Assembly: GCF_008369445.1 (NCBI RefSeq)
Contig: NZ_VTWH01000002.1
Span: 310,001-374,000 of the forward strand
DNA: 64,000 nucleotides
Direction: 5' to 3'
Source of the DNA: Aureimonas fodinaquatilis
Lineage (GTDB): Bacteria > Pseudomonadota > Alphaproteobacteria > Rhizobiales > Rhizobiaceae
The position numbers and the translations under genes were made by a program. The notes under the pieces were generated by a model. The model made no database searches. It had not been told where the DNA came from and worked only from the letters and a program-made list of their open reading frames with translations. The number at the start of each line of letters is the position of its first letter. Positions within the stretch are counted from its first letter, which is position 1. Shown here piece after piece: positions 1-9,360 of this stretch.

Positions 1-266
1 TTACCCGCCAGATTGGGCGCGATCACCGCCGCAACATGGTCTGCCCGCGCGGCAGCAAACAAGACAGCCTCTATGTCATTGCCAAATTGCCGGGCTGCGC
101 CGCTTAACACAAGCTCGCGAAGGATATCGGCCCCGGTCGTGCCGCCTGGCTCCCGGGTCACATGCACATCGCGGCCCCGGGCCTCCAGCGCCGCGGCCAG
201 CCGCTCTACCTGAGTGGTCTTGCCGCTGCCCTCGCCGCCTTCGAACGTAATGAACAGTCCTGCCAC
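1..266 (-). CDS. tmk: thymidylate kinase, 3' part cut by window edge
   Basis: Cytosolic dTMP kinase (dTMP + ATP to dTDP), a step in DNA precursor synthesis. The visible N-terminal 88 residues contain the P-loop [10 protein letters not shown] and the DRX-type region [15 protein letters not shown], which are diagnostic of Tmk. The chosen start is a GTG at 266, preceded by GGAAAGA about seven bases upstream. It gives the usual short N-terminus before LFITFEGG. The gene follows the D-Ala-D-Ala carboxypeptidase homolog by 20 bp on the same strand, so they are probably cotranscribed. The remaining C-terminal part lies outside the window. Confidence 0.93.
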   Translation of the reverse strand, partial: MAGLFITFEGGEGSGKTTQVERLAAALEARGRDVHVTREPGGTTGADILRELVLSGAARQFGNDIEAVLFAAARADHVAAVIAPNLAG

Positions 267-286
267 TGATGGTCTTTCCAATGCAT

Positions 287-1486
287 TCAAAGTGAACGTA
301 TCCAGCCGAAAGCCAACTCCTGCACAGCACCCAGCGCGCGGCTGGAAAAACTGCCCTGAGGAATATTCTCGCCCGCAAACAGATCACGGGTGATGCTGGC
401 CTGATTCTGAATCCGCATTTCCAACTGACCGATCTTTTGCCCTTTTTGCAGCGGTGCCCGCAAGGGTCCATCATAGATCACAACTGCCTCGACCAGATCT
501 GGCGAGGCATTTGGCACATAGGCGATGATGTCGTCATGTGTGACCAGCGAAACAGTGCTTTTCAAACCACCGAACACCTTCGCGTGGCCGATTTCATCAC
601 CGGCAACAAACAGCCGCTTGCGGGAAAATGTGGTGTTGGACCAGTCCAGAAGCCGCTTTGCCTCCGCTGCGCGTTCGGCATCGCTGGCAAGGCCACCCAG
701 AGCCATGAAGGTTTTGCGGCCTGCCTTTTCCGTTACGCCAACAAGCGAGAAGCCGGATGCCTCGGTAAAGCCGGTACCAATGCCCGTTGCGCCAACATCC
801 AGGCGCAGCAGCGGGTTGCGATTGCGCTGGAAAATCTTGTTCCACTCAAAATCCGGCTGCACATAGATCTGGTAGTAGTCAGGATAGGTCGATTCAATGT
901 GCTTTGCCAGTTTGACCAGATCACTGGCGGTCACCACCTGCCCGTCCGCAGGAAGCCCGGTCGGGTTTACAAAATGGCTTGATGTCAGGCCAAGCTCCTC
1001 AGCCCGGCGGTTCATTCGGTCAGCGAAGGCCTTTTCAGAGCCGGCAAGGCCCTCAGCCAGAATAATGCAGGCATCATTTGCGGCCTGCACGATTGCGCCC
1101 TGTATCAGGGCATCCACCGGTACACTGGATTTGACGGCGGCAAACATGGTGGATGTGCGCGAAGGTGCGCCGCCCGTACGCCATGCATGTTCACTCACCG
1201 GAAAACTGTCGGTTATGCTGATTTCGCCGCGCTTGAGAGCATCGAAGACAATTTCCATCGTCATCATCTTGGCAAGCGATGCCGGGCCAAACTCCGCATC
1301 GGAGTTTTTCTCAAGCAGGATTGCACCAGTCTCGCCATCTACAATCAGTGCTTGCGCAGCTTTGGTCTGGTTGAACAGAACGGGCTTGTCACTGGCTGGC
1401 TGGGCATTTGCTTCAAAAACCAGAACGGTCAGGGCCAGAGTCAGGGCCTGCGCAAAGCGATTTGCCGAAAACCGTTCCATTGCCAT
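287..1486 (-). CDS. S11-family D-alanyl-D-alanine carboxypeptidase homolog with altered SXN and KTG motifs
   Basis: Family role: periplasmic DD-carboxypeptidases (penicillin-binding proteins of the DacA type) trim the terminal D-Ala of peptidoglycan stem peptides. The 399-residue protein has a signal peptide (residues 1-28, ending ANA), the SXXK motif (PASLAKMM, S70/K73) and the downstream beta-rich domain. The second motif, normally S-A/G-N, reads AAN (A135-A136-N137). The third, normally KTG, reads GTG (G237-T238-G239, inside [11 protein letters not shown]). Both were checked in the nucleotides. Two catalytic residues are therefore missing, so activity may be reduced or lost. Start: ATG 1486 with AGGGG upstream. 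It sits directly before tmk, an arrangement known from Rhizobiales. Confidence 0.9.
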   Translation of the reverse strand: MAMERFSANRFAQALTLALTVLVFEANAQPASDKPVLFNQTKAAQALIVDGETGAILLEKNSDAEFGPASLAKMMTMEIVFDALKRGEISITDSFPVSEHAWRTGGAPSRTSTMFAAVKSSVPVDALIQGAIVQAANDACIILAEGLAGSEKAFADRMNRRAEELGLTSSHFVNPTGLPADGQVVTASDLVKLAKHIESTYPDYYQIYVQPDFEWNKIFQRNRNPLLRLDVGATGIGTGFTEASGFSLVGVTEKAGRKTFMALGGLASDAERAAEAKRLLDWSNTTFSRKRLFVAGDEIGHAKVFGGLKSTVSLVTHDDIIAYVPNASPDLVEAVVIYDGPLRAPLQKGQKIGQLEMRIQNQASITRDLFAGENIPQGSFSSRALGAVQELAFGWIRSL

Positions 1487-1636
1487 CCGATGCCCCTGCT
1501 CTAAACTCCACTCGCGTTGGAACCGGCTTTACAAGTCAGTTGCACGCAGTGTCAGTCTAACAGAGTTGAGCATTCGCGCTACGGCCAAGGTGCAACTACA
1601 AGGCACCCTTTGCCAGCATCCTTAACGGATGAAAAA

Positions 1637-2815
1637 TCAGTCTCTCAAAACAAAGGCGTCTGTTGCACCTGCATCCCAGAGCATCTGCACCACCCTGTCG
1701 GCGCTTTGGGCGCTGTTCAGCGCCAGTGTCAAGGAAGCGCCCTCGCCCATCTGTGCAGGAACAGCGTCAATTTCCAACTGACCAATCTGCGCCGTCATTG
1801 CCTGAATTCTGGTGATCAGCTTGCTGTCGGTCAGCACCCCGATTTCGATCACTTCAGCCTGGGCCTGCCCATTTGCCAGGGAGGCCAGCGCGCTGAAGGC
1901 GCGGGATTTCGGCTGCTCCGACGCATAGGACAACAAGTCGGAACGGGGTGTTGGCACGGGCGCAAATGCAACTGGAGTTACAGCATTGCCCGGCATTGAA
2001 AAGGCAGGTGCAGGGCGTGTTGCTGTCGGTGCGGCAGTGCGAATGGCGTCCAGTGAGCGAACGCCGGGCATGCCGGCTCCGGTTTGTTCGCTGCCCAAAA
2101 ATGCCGTCTGAACAAGGGCTCGGTCGTCCATTCTGGTGTTGGATGCCACCATGACGCCAGATGCCAGACCATCACTGGCGGGATCAGCATTGCCGGGGCG
2201 GAAAGATGCCATCAGAACTTCGCTGTCATCGCCTTCAACCGGCGCGCGGCCAACATAATCGACCTGAACATTTGCGATGCCGTCTTGCTTGAAGTCCAGA
2301 ACATCTGCGGCGCGGGAGGAAAGATCGACAATGCGTCCATGGGCAAACGGGCCGCGGTCATTGATACGGACCATTACCGAATGGCCGTTTTCCTTGTTGG
2401 TCACACGAGCATAGGAAGGCAGCGGGAATGTCGGATGTGCAGCGGACAGGTGGTACATGTCGTAGACTTCGCCATTGGCAGTCAGTCTGCCGTGGAAGTT
2501 TGCACCGTACCAGGATGCTTTGCCGCTTTTGGAATAATTCGGCTCTTCCTTGGGGTAATACCAGTTGCCGCGAACCTTGTAGGGTTTGCCGACATGCTCT
2601 CTGCCGCCGCCTTTGCGCACCTGCTTCAGGTTCGATACCCGTGGGCTGGCAGCAACGCCATATTCAGCAGATGTGAAAGCGGGCGCGTCGGGTTCCGGAG
2701 CAAGCTCGGCGTGTGTTGTCGAACCTGACTGGCAGGCTGACAGAAGTGCCGTGATGCACACGAGCGCGGCGATATTCGTTGCTTTACCACGCAACGTATC
2801 GGCGGTCAGTTTCAT
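1637..2815 (-). CDS. rlpA: RlpA-type septal lytic transglycosylase lipoprotein
   Basis: RlpA proteins cut denuded glycan strands of septal peptidoglycan. The 392-residue product begins with a lipoprotein signal (LLSAC, lipidated C28). The double-psi beta-barrel domain covers about residues 95-190, with the conserved run GKASWYGANFHGRLTANGE, a conserved acidic residue at E116, H127 and RINDRGPF around D153. A long Pro/Ala-rich linker leads to a C-terminal SPOR-like domain (about 320-392) that would bind denuded glycan. The ATG at 2815 was preferred to an upstream in-frame ATG because it starts the signal peptide directly and has GAGGGG eight to nine bases before it. Confidence 0.92.
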   Translation of the reverse strand: MKLTADTLRGKATNIAALVCITALLSACQSGSTTHAELAPEPDAPAFTSAEYGVAASPRVSNLKQVRKGGGREHVGKPYKVRGNWYYPKEEPNYSKSGKASWYGANFHGRLTANGEVYDMYHLSAAHPTFPLPSYARVTNKENGHSVMVRINDRGPFAHGRIVDLSSRAADVLDFKQDGIANVQVDYVGRAPVEGDDSEVLMASFRPGNADPASDGLASGVMVASNTRMDDRALVQTAFLGSEQTGAGMPGVRSLDAIRTAAPTATRPAPAFSMPGNAVTPVAFAPVPTPRSDLLSYASEQPKSRAFSALASLANGQAQAEVIEIGVLTDSKLITRIQAMTAQIGQLEIDAVPAQMGEGASLTLALNSAQSADRVVQMLWDAGATDAFVLRD

Positions 2816-3328
2816 CGGTAATCCCCTCGGATGTGATACCTTAAACAGCGGCCTTCCCCAGAACGCGGCCATCACTCGTCAAAAATTCTTACCAAAAATT
2901 TAACAAATGATGCAAGCATTTAATGTCAATGCTGTGTTTTTGACGTGACAGCACAAAAAACGTCTAAAAAATACGGACAGATTACTTTGATGTATAAAAA
3001 GAAACATACAAACATATAAATATTATAAGAACTGAACATTCGGGTTCCTTGTCCGCTCCGGCAGATTGGGGATAGTGCATGCCGAATGCTTGGCATCTGG
3101 CCGTTTCTCAAAACCTATTGCTGACCCACCTCGTAATACCCAATCGACATCGCTTCCTGCGAGTTTCGATTGCCTGCAAAGCTCGAATTCGTTGTTTATC
3201 AGAATGTTATTTTGGCAGAACGAACCAGATTCGAAGTTAAACGCTCAAGAGAGACCTCAAAAAATTCGCCCGATGCTTCGGCACCGGTCCAACTTGTGGT
3301 AGGCCGCCTTCAACCAAGTGGAGACGGC
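2816..3328. other. A+T-rich divergent intergenic region
   Basis: This 513-base stretch separates the divergent rlpA and DedA-like genes and must carry both promoters. It is clearly more A+T-rich than the flanking genes, especially 2880-3030. The short open frames inside lack ribosome-binding sites and family features. I see no convincing RNA gene or operator. Confidence 0.5.
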
Positions 3329-3913
3329 ATGATCAGAGCGCTTTATGATTGGACTATGAGACTGGCGGCAAAACCACGGGCGACATACGCGCTTGGTGCT
3401 GTGTCCTTCGCTGAAAGTTCATTTTTTCCGATTCCGCCGGACGTTCTTCTCATTCCAATGGTGATATCGGAACGCCGGCGTGCGTGGTGGCTTGCGCTTG
3501 TCTGCACCGTCACGTCTGTTCTGGGCGCTTTGGCCGGATATTTCATTGGCGCTTTTCTGTTCGATGAACTCGCAAGGCCCATCCTGGCGTTTTACGGCTA
3601 CGTGGACGAGTTCGCAGATTTCGCGGTCACTTATAATGACTACGGCGCATGGATTGTTCTGGTCGCAGGCGGTTTGACACCATTTCCGTTCAAGGTGGTA
3701 ACGATAGCCAGCGGAGCCACCGGCTTGAACCTGGGCGTGTTTATTCTTTCCAGCATAGCGGCACGCGGCATACGGTTTTTCACCGTGGCCGGCTTGATCT
3801 ATTATTTTGGCGCGCCTGTGCGTGATTTCATCGAAAGGCGGTTGACGCTGGTTTTCACAATTGGCGTAATTGCCGTTGTCGGGGGATTTGCAGCCATTCG
3901 GTTTATTCGTTGA
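3329..3913 (+). CDS. YqaA/DedA-type membrane protein
   Basis: A 194-residue inner-membrane protein of the SNARE-associated/DedA superfamily, close to the YqaA branch. The family is linked to membrane lipid homeostasis and proton-dependent transport, but this member has no certain substrate. Visible features: the re-entrant-type segment AESSFFPIPPDVLLIPM near residue 30, then hydrophobic segments, and the second conserved stretch GGLTPFPFKVVTIASGATGL. The C-terminus is a hydrophobic helix ending in Arg. Start: ATG 3329 with GTGGAG six bases upstream. The longer frame upstream lacks such a signal. It appears to be monocistronic. Confidence 0.82.
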   Translation: MIRALYDWTMRLAAKPRATYALGAVSFAESSFFPIPPDVLLIPMVISERRRAWWLALVCTVTSVLGALAGYFIGAFLFDELARPILAFYGYVDEFADFAVTYNDYGAWIVLVAGGLTPFPFKVVTIASGATGLNLGVFILSSIAARGIRFFTVAGLIYYFGAPVRDFIERRLTLVFTIGVIAVVGGFAAIRFIR

Positions 3914-4089
3914 ATGAGCCTGTCAAAGGATACCGGTAACACGTGCGAATTCTTAAAGTTGGCAGTTGCCGAAGGTTGCAATGGGCACAACTTGTAGAAT
4001 GCGATCGCCAGAATCTTTACCGGGTGCTACGAACATTCCGAATTTGACGTTCCGGGCCACATTAGATTGGCTGCTAGTTGAAGACAGTG

Positions 4090-7000
4090 ATGATAGAAAC
4101 CCCATTTTACATGCCGCGAGAGTCATCCAGCCAATTAGCCAGGCTGATCAGCGACTTCGACTGGGCTTCTACCAGCCTGGGTGCGATTGACAGTTGGCCA
4201 TCCGCGGTTCGCTCCACCGTCGACATGATGCTTCGTTCCCCGATTCCGATTGTGACCTTGTGGGGCGAAGCCGGAGTTATGATCTACAATGATGCATATT
4301 CGATCTTTGCCGGATCGCGGCATCCTGACCTTTTAGGCAGTGATGTGCGCGAAGGCTGGCCGGAAGTTGCAGACTTTAATGACCACGTCATCAAGTCTGT
4401 ATTCCGGAATGGCGAGATTTTATCATTCAAAGACCAGGAACTTGTGCTCAACAGAGGCAATGGGCCCGCCTCTGGATGGATGAACCTGGACTATTCGCCA
4501 ATCGTTGACAGTGAAGGCCGGCCGCAGGGCGTGATTGCTTTTGTAGTGGAGACGACCGAGAAGGTTGTTGCCGACAAGCAATTGCGTGACGAGCGAGCTC
4601 GCCTGCAGCAAATGTATGAGCAGTCGCCTTCATTGATGGCGCTGCTGGAGGGGCCGCAACATTGCTTTGTATTTGCCAACCCGGCCTATCAACAGTTCAT
4701 TGGCCAACAGGATGTGATCGGTCGTACGGTTTCTGAAACTTTTGCTCAGAAGCATGACCTGGACTACCTGACGCTGTTGGACACTGTGTATACGACCGGT
4801 CAGACGCATCGGGAAAATGAAACGACCTATGAACTGCCGACGGATGTTGGCGTTCAGCGGCGCCATGTCGACTTCGTTTTTCAACCCATTACCGATGTCA
4901 GCGGAACCGTCACCGGTATTTTCATCAACGGGGTTGATGTTACCGAACGCATTGCCGCCCAGGAAGCCATCCGCGAACGCGAAGCGCAGTTTCAGACCTT
5001 TGCCGAGGTAATGCCGAACCACGTCTGGACATCGCGACCGGACGGAATGCTTGACTGGTTCAATGACCGGGTCAACTTGTATAGCGGGCTGACAAATGAG
5101 CAGCTTGCGGGCCAAGGTTGGGCCGGTATTGTTCACAAGGATGATCAGGACAATGCCAAACTGAAATGGCAGGCGGCGCTCAGTTCGGGGGCCCTGTACG
5201 AGACCGAGTTTCGCATCCGCCGCGCGGATGGCGAGTATCGGTGGCATCTGGTTCGCGCCTTGCCGATCAAAGACGATACGGGCTCTATTGGTCACTGGAT
5301 TGGAACCAATACCGACATCCACGATCAGAAACTGGCCGAAGCAGAGACGGTCGAGGATCGCAATCGTCTCTGGAAGCTCTCTCAGGAACTCATGCTGGTG
5401 TGTGATTACGCCGGCGTGATCACAGCGGTCAATCCGACGGCCGAGCGCCTTTTGGGTTGGAGCGAGCAGGAGATGGTCGGAAGAACACTGGCAGAGTTTC
5501 TGCACTCGGACGATCTGCAAAGCACGGCAGACGAAGTCCGCAAGCTCACGGCCGGCGAAGCCACTCTGGCGTTTCAGAACCGCTATCGACGCAAGGACGG
5601 GAGCTACTGCCTGCTGGATTGGACCGCCGTTCCGGATGGCGGTCGCATTCACGCCGTTGGCCGCGACATCACTGAAGAGCGACGGCTTGCCCGCGATCGC
5701 GAACGTATCTGGAATTTGTCTCCAGTGCTGAAGGTCATGGCAACGAACAAAGGTGGAATTGTTGCTGTAAATCCCGCCTGGACAGATATTCTGGGTTGGT
5801 CAGAGGCGGACACGCTTGGAAAGAGCATTTTTGAATTTCTCCCATCTGCACATCGCGAGCCGCTCAAAAACCAGCTCAAACAGTTGGTGGATGGTGCTGA
5901 AAGAACCTCACTTTCGGCAGTGGTTTTGACCAAAGACGGCGAAGAGCGCCACATTGACTGGACAGTCATCCGGGAAAACCAGACGATCTATGGCTTCGGG
6001 CGAGACATAACCAATGAGGAGCAGGCTGCAGCCGCACTGGCCATTAGCGAAGCAGCATTGCGACAGGCGCAGAAAATGGAAGCCATTGGTCAGCTTACCG
6101 GTGGCATTGCCCATGATTTTAACAATCTGCTGCAGGTTGTCGGCGGCAATCTTCAGCTACTGGCCAAAAATGTTGCCGGTGACGACAAGGCGCAGCGGCG
6201 CGTTCAGAACGCTATGGAGGGCGTTTCTCGCGGCGCACGCCTCGCCTCCCAACTGTTGGCTTTCGGTCGGCGGCAGCCGCTGGCTCCCAAAGCGGTCAAT
6301 CTCGGGCGGCTTATTCGCAGCATGGATGCCATGCTCCGCCATGCTCTGGGAGAAGCAATCGAGATCGAGACCATGGTTGCAGGTGGTCTCTGGAACACCC
6401 TGATCGATCCTAACAATCTTGAAAACGCGCTGCTCAATCTTGCCATCAACGCGCGTGACGCCATGGAGGGACATGGCAAGCTGACGATCGAGGCTGGAAA
6501 TGCATTTCTGGATGATCGTTATGTGCGAGATCATCCCGATGTCTCTGCCGGACAATATGTTTTGCTCGCTGTGACGGACACGGGTACGGGCATTGCTGCG
6601 TCGGCTCTGGAGCGAGTGTTCGACCCCTTCTATACCACCAAATCCGAAGGGAAAGGCAGTGGCCTTGGATTGTCCATGGTCTATGGCTTTGTCAAACAGT
6701 CCGGCGGGCATATCAAAATCTACAGTGAGCTCGGTGAAGGAACGACAGTCCGGCTTTATCTGCCAAGATCCACGCAGTCGGAAGACGACTTGGTAAGGCA
6801 TGACGCTGGACCTGTTACCGGCGGAACGGAGACTATTCTTGTTGCCGAGGATGATGAGGGTGTCCGCGAAACCGTCGTCGAGACATTGAGCGATCTTGGC
6901 TACAAGGTTCTTCAGGCGTCTGATGCTGCCGGAGCACTGGCAATCATTGAAAGCGGCATTCCTATTGATCTGCTTTTCACCGATGTTGTGATGCCAGGCC

Positions 7001-7602
7001 CCGTCAAGTCAACGGAACTGGCCCGCAAAGCCGTGCAGAGAATGCCGCGCCTGAGTGTCCTTTTCACCTCCGGATACACTGAAAACTCCATTGTGCACGC
7101 AGGACGGCTGGATGAAGGCGTCGAATTGCTGAGCAAGCCCTACACCCGGGAGGATCTGGCTCGCAAAATCCGGCATCAGCTTGCCAATGCTGCACAGCAT
7201 GGCACCGCAAGAAGCGTCGACCCGATCCAGACAGTACGCACAGATGAAATCCGGCCCTTCAGGATCCTGGTTTGCGAGGATGAGTCCCTGATCCGTATGT
7301 CCATCGTTGATATGCTGGAGGCTCAAGGTCATTTCGTTGTGGAAGCAGGCGATGCAGGCGCAGCTCTTGCACTGCTTGGCCAGCAGGAGGTTGACATTCT
7401 CATCACCGATGTTGGATTGCCTGACATGCCCGGCACGGAGCTGGCATCCCGGGCGCGCAACAACCGCCCGATGATGCCTGTCATCTTTGCAACTGGCTAC
7501 AGCCGCGTCGAAGGAGTTGTTGAAGATGACACGACACGCATTCTCAGCAAGCCGTTTGACTCGGTTTCGCTTAGCAATGTGCTGAGCCACTTCCAACGCT
7601 GA
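4090..7602 (+). CDS. five-PAS hybrid sensor histidine kinase with two receiver domains
   Basis: A soluble 1170-residue sensor kinase with no transmembrane segment, so it should sense a cytosolic or membrane-permeant signal. Domain order: five PAS-like units (about 30-160, 170-300, 305-425, 430-540, 545-655), HisKA with H-box GGIAHDFNNLL (H675), HATPase with the N box LLNLAINARDAM and the G boxes DTGTGI and GKGSGLGLSMV, then two receiver domains with phospho-acceptors D965 (LLFTDVVMP) and D1107 (ILITDVGLP). No output domain or cognate regulator gene is adjacent, so phosphorelay to a distant partner is likely. ATG 4090 was chosen (GAAG six bases upstream). An in-frame TTG at 4078 and a GTG at 4087 are alternatives. 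Confidence 0.92.
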   Translation: MIETPFYMPRESSSQLARLISDFDWASTSLGAIDSWPSAVRSTVDMMLRSPIPIVTLWGEAGVMIYNDAYSIFAGSRHPDLLGSDVREGWPEVADFNDHVIKSVFRNGEILSFKDQELVLNRGNGPASGWMNLDYSPIVDSEGRPQGVIAFVVETTEKVVADKQLRDERARLQQMYEQSPSLMALLEGPQHCFVFANPAYQQFIGQQDVIGRTVSETFAQKHDLDYLTLLDTVYTTGQTHRENETTYELPTDVGVQRRHVDFVFQPITDVSGTVTGIFINGVDVTERIAAQEAIREREAQFQTFAEVMPNHVWTSRPDGMLDWFNDRVNLYSGLTNEQLAGQGWAGIVHKDDQDNAKLKWQAALSSGALYETEFRIRRADGEYRWHLVRALPIKDDTGSIGHWIGTNTDIHDQKLAEAETVEDRNRLWKLSQELMLVCDYAGVITAVNPTAERLLGWSEQEMVGRTLAEFLHSDDLQSTADEVRKLTAGEATLAFQNRYRRKDGSYCLLDWTAVPDGGRIHAVGRDITEERRLARDRERIWNLSPVLKVMATNKGGIVAVNPAWTDILGWSEADTLGKSIFEFLPSAHREPLKNQLKQLVDGAERTSLSAVVLTKDGEERHIDWTVIRENQTIYGFGRDITNEEQAAAALAISEAALRQAQKMEAIGQLTGGIAHDFNNLLQVVGGNLQLLAKNVAGDDKAQRRVQNAMEGVSRGARLASQLLAFGRRQPLAPKAVNLGRLIRSMDAMLRHALGEAIEIETMVAGGLWNTLIDPNNLENALLNLAINARDAMEGHGKLTIEAGNAFLDDRYVRDHPDVSAGQYVLLAVTDTGTGIAASALERVFDPFYTTKSEGKGSGLGLSMVYGFVKQSGGHIKIYSELGEGTTVRLYLPRSTQSEDDLVRHDAGPVTGGTETILVAEDDEGVRETVVETLSDLGYKVLQASDAAGALAIIESGIPIDLLFTDVVMPGPVKSTELARKAVQRMPRLSVLFTSGYTENSIVHAGRLDEGVELLSKPYTREDLARKIRHQLANAAQHGTARSVDPIQTVRTDEIRPFRILVCEDESLIRMSIVDMLEAQGHFVVEAGDAGAALALLGQQEVDILITDVGLPDMPGTELASRARNNRPMMPVIFATGYSRVEGVVEDDTTRILSKPFDSVSLSNVLSHFQR

Positions 7603-7692
7603 TGTTCAGGAGGTATCAAACCCTCCTTTGCCTCTCGGCGGACCGACATTCCTTAAAGCGCTTTAGCGCTGGTGGTGCGGCTGTGAAGATGC

Positions 7693-7707
7693 CGGTGCCT
7701 GGCACCG
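7693..7707. terminator. possible hairpin between convergent genes
   Basis: CGGTGCC and GGCACCG form a seven-base inverted repeat around one T, between the 3' ends of the histidine kinase and DUF6894 genes. The loop is too small to form fully and no T-run follows, so a terminator role is only suggested by position. Confidence 0.3.
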
Positions 7708-7741
7708 CGCACTGGCTGGGAATGTTGGTTCAGTTTGCCGA

Positions 7742-7978
7742 TCATGTTTCAATCGTATCCGCGAAATGAACAGTTGCAACGAGTTGCCCATGCTCGTCCA
7801 TGATTTCAATCCAATGATTGCTCGACAAATCCCGGCCATCCAGAATAGCTCTGCTCATCATATCCCGTGCATCTGCAACAGCTTCGGATTGCGCTTTTTC
7901 CAGATTTTCAAGTTCTGAACCTTCGAGGTCCACGATGACATTGTCACCGCAGCAGATGTTCAAGTGGTATTTCGGCAT
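7742..7978 (-). CDS. DUF6894 family small protein
   Basis: A 78-residue cytosolic protein of unknown function. The opening MPKYHLNICCGDNVIVDLEG, the middle EAVADARDMMSRAILDG and the ending GQLVATVHF match the pattern of DUF6894, a family common in Rhizobiales. The ATG at 7978 was chosen because it begins the conserved domain and has GGAAAA upstream. The frame continues 45 codons further upstream without family similarity. It lies between the convergent kinase and the Crp/Fnr gene. Nothing in the sequence reveals its job. Confidence 0.75.
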   Translation of the reverse strand: MPKYHLNICCGDNVIVDLEGSELENLEKAQSEAVADARDMMSRAILDGRDLSSNHWIEIMDEHGQLVATVHFADTIET

Positions 7979-8132
7979 GATTTTTTCCGGTCGCAACAAC
8001 TGCATGTCCCCTGTTGTAGCAACCCTTAACTCGCAAAAAGGATGCTGAAAAACTCCAGTTTTGCGGTTTCTACAAGGCCTGAGTTGCAGGTTGTCCGCTG
8101 AAGTCGGCATCATACTGGGACTTGACGGTAGA

Positions 8133-8867
8133 TTATGCGGCGCTTGGCCGCGGCCAGACGGCCTTCCCGATTGTGCGGGCGTATTCAGCTTCGCTTGAGC
8201 CGTAACATCCCGCCGTTCGGACTATCAGCGCGTCACGATCCAGCACTATGATATGCCCCCTCATGGCCTTGATCATCCCTTCCCCTTCCAAAATTGCCAC
8301 GGCATCTGTAACGCCCGCACGGCGGGCGCCGATCATTGAAGCAAGGACAGTGTGGGTCAGGAAAATGTCGTCGCTATTGGCGCGATCATGCGCCAGCAAA
8401 AGCCAGCGTGCCAGCCTCTCGGCAACAGTGTTGTGGCTGAAGGAATGCGCCGCTTCAACCGTTTGCAGGGTGGCGGTGTAGGAATATTTGAGCAATTTTC
8501 TGTGCAGGCTGGGGCTGGCATCGATTGCGCCGCGCATGGCATCAGCAGGAATGCGAAATGCCGTGCCTGAAACTTGAACGAATGTTTCCAAAGGCGTCAG
8601 GGTCAGATCAAGCAGCACGGGTATTCCAGTCATGCCTTCGCGACCAACGCAGGAAACCTGGACGCATCGACTGCGTTCGGGAGCCGATACGATGGATGCC
8701 ATCCCATCTTCGATAAAGTGCAGATGTCTGATTGGAGACAGCCGCTGCACAAGCAGGTCATTCACTTTGAGTTTTACCGGCTCGAAAAAGGCCCGCAGCA
8801 ACTGAAATTCGTCGTCACTGAGCGATCTTAGCAATCGGTTTTGAACATTGCATAAATCTGGGAACAT
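8133..8867 (-). CDS. Crp/Fnr family transcriptional regulator
   Basis: A 244-residue regulator with an N-terminal cyclic-nucleotide-binding-type beta roll (about residues 20-125, HLHFIEDGMASIV, VGREGMTGIPVLL) and a C-terminal winged helix (FLTHTVLASMIGARRAGVTDAVAILEGEGMI). It lacks the cysteine cluster of Fnr and the arginine/serine phosphate cassette of Crp, so its ligand is unknown. Proteins of this shape are common as stress or light regulators in Rhizobiales. The ATG at 8867 was chosen for its very strong site GAAGGAGGAGG, seven bases or fewer upstream. The in-frame codon at 8894 has none. Confidence 0.88.
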   Translation of the reverse strand: MFPDLCNVQNRLLRSLSDDEFQLLRAFFEPVKLKVNDLLVQRLSPIRHLHFIEDGMASIVSAPERSRCVQVSCVGREGMTGIPVLLDLTLTPLETFVQVSGTAFRIPADAMRGAIDASPSLHRKLLKYSYTATLQTVEAAHSFSHNTVAERLARWLLLAHDRANSDDIFLTHTVLASMIGARRAGVTDAVAILEGEGMIKAMRGHIIVLDRDALIVRTAGCYGSSEAEYARTIGKAVWPRPSAA

Positions 8868-9174
8868 AGCCTCCTCCTTCGCGGCGGGAGACATAGCCTC
8901 TCAGTGTGCCTACGCCAGATGGTCTGCGGCACCATAAGCGGAATATGTAGTGCGCTTTTTCAGAAGGTCACGGAAGATAGTTTGCCAGCAAGCAATATCC
9001 AGGACCTCACGGGTTTCCTGCGCCCTTCAGGCTTCAAAACAGACCTTGCTGACAAGGTTGACACGGCAATCCTGAAGGCGCTAAAGACCACCTCGAAAGT
9101 CGTTCGATAGCGGATGGTGGCAGGTCTCAAACGGGGCCTATACCTGATCCAAAAAGCTAGCGTTTCCAGGCTTC
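8868..9174. other. intergenic region upstream of tRNA-Ser
   Basis: About 300 bases between the Crp/Fnr start and the tRNA. A 68-codon GTG-initiated frame (8904-9110) is present but shows no recognisable motif or ribosome-binding site. CCTTCAGG (9024-9031) and CCTGAAGG (9071-9078) form a long-loop inverted repeat of unknown meaning. The promoters of both neighbours must lie here. Confidence 0.4.
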
Positions 9175-9264
9175 GGATGGGTGGCCGAGTGGTTTAAGGC
9201 AGCGGTCTTGAAAACCGCCGTGCGGGGAACCGTACCGTGAGTTCGAATCTCACCCCATCCGCCA
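9175..9264 (+). tRNA. tRNA-Ser (UGA anticodon)
   Basis: A class II tRNA of 90 bases. The acceptor arms GGATGGG and CCCATCC pair. The D arm is GTGGCCGAGTGG, the anticodon stem is GCGGT/ACCGC with loop CTTGAAA (anticodon TGA), a long variable arm follows, and the T arm carries GTTCGAATC. The discriminator G and CCA are encoded. A serine tRNA is a frequent integration target, and the sequence just behind it contains a repeat cluster (9361-9404). Confidence 0.97.
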
Positions 9265-9360
9265 TTTAGCTTTTCCCCAGGTTGTAAATTACCGCGAAAG
9301 CCATGAAATTCAGGGCTTTTCACAACAGCTCCATCGCATCCGGTAGCAGAGCATTCTCTG

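Noticed and set aside
897-1625. Long plus-strand open frame opposite the carboxypeptidase gene
   Set aside because: It is antisense to a clear S11 protein, has no family motifs and no ribosome-binding site. It is a codon-bias shadow.
4630-5652. 340-codon minus-strand frame opposite the histidine kinase
   Set aside because: It overlaps five intact PAS units on the other strand and shows no domain. It is a shadow of the kinase codons.
8904-9110. 68-codon GTG-start frame before tRNA-Ser
   Set aside because: No ribosome-binding site, no hydrophobic or domain pattern, and it lies in a promoter-like gap. A real small gene cannot be excluded but is not supported.
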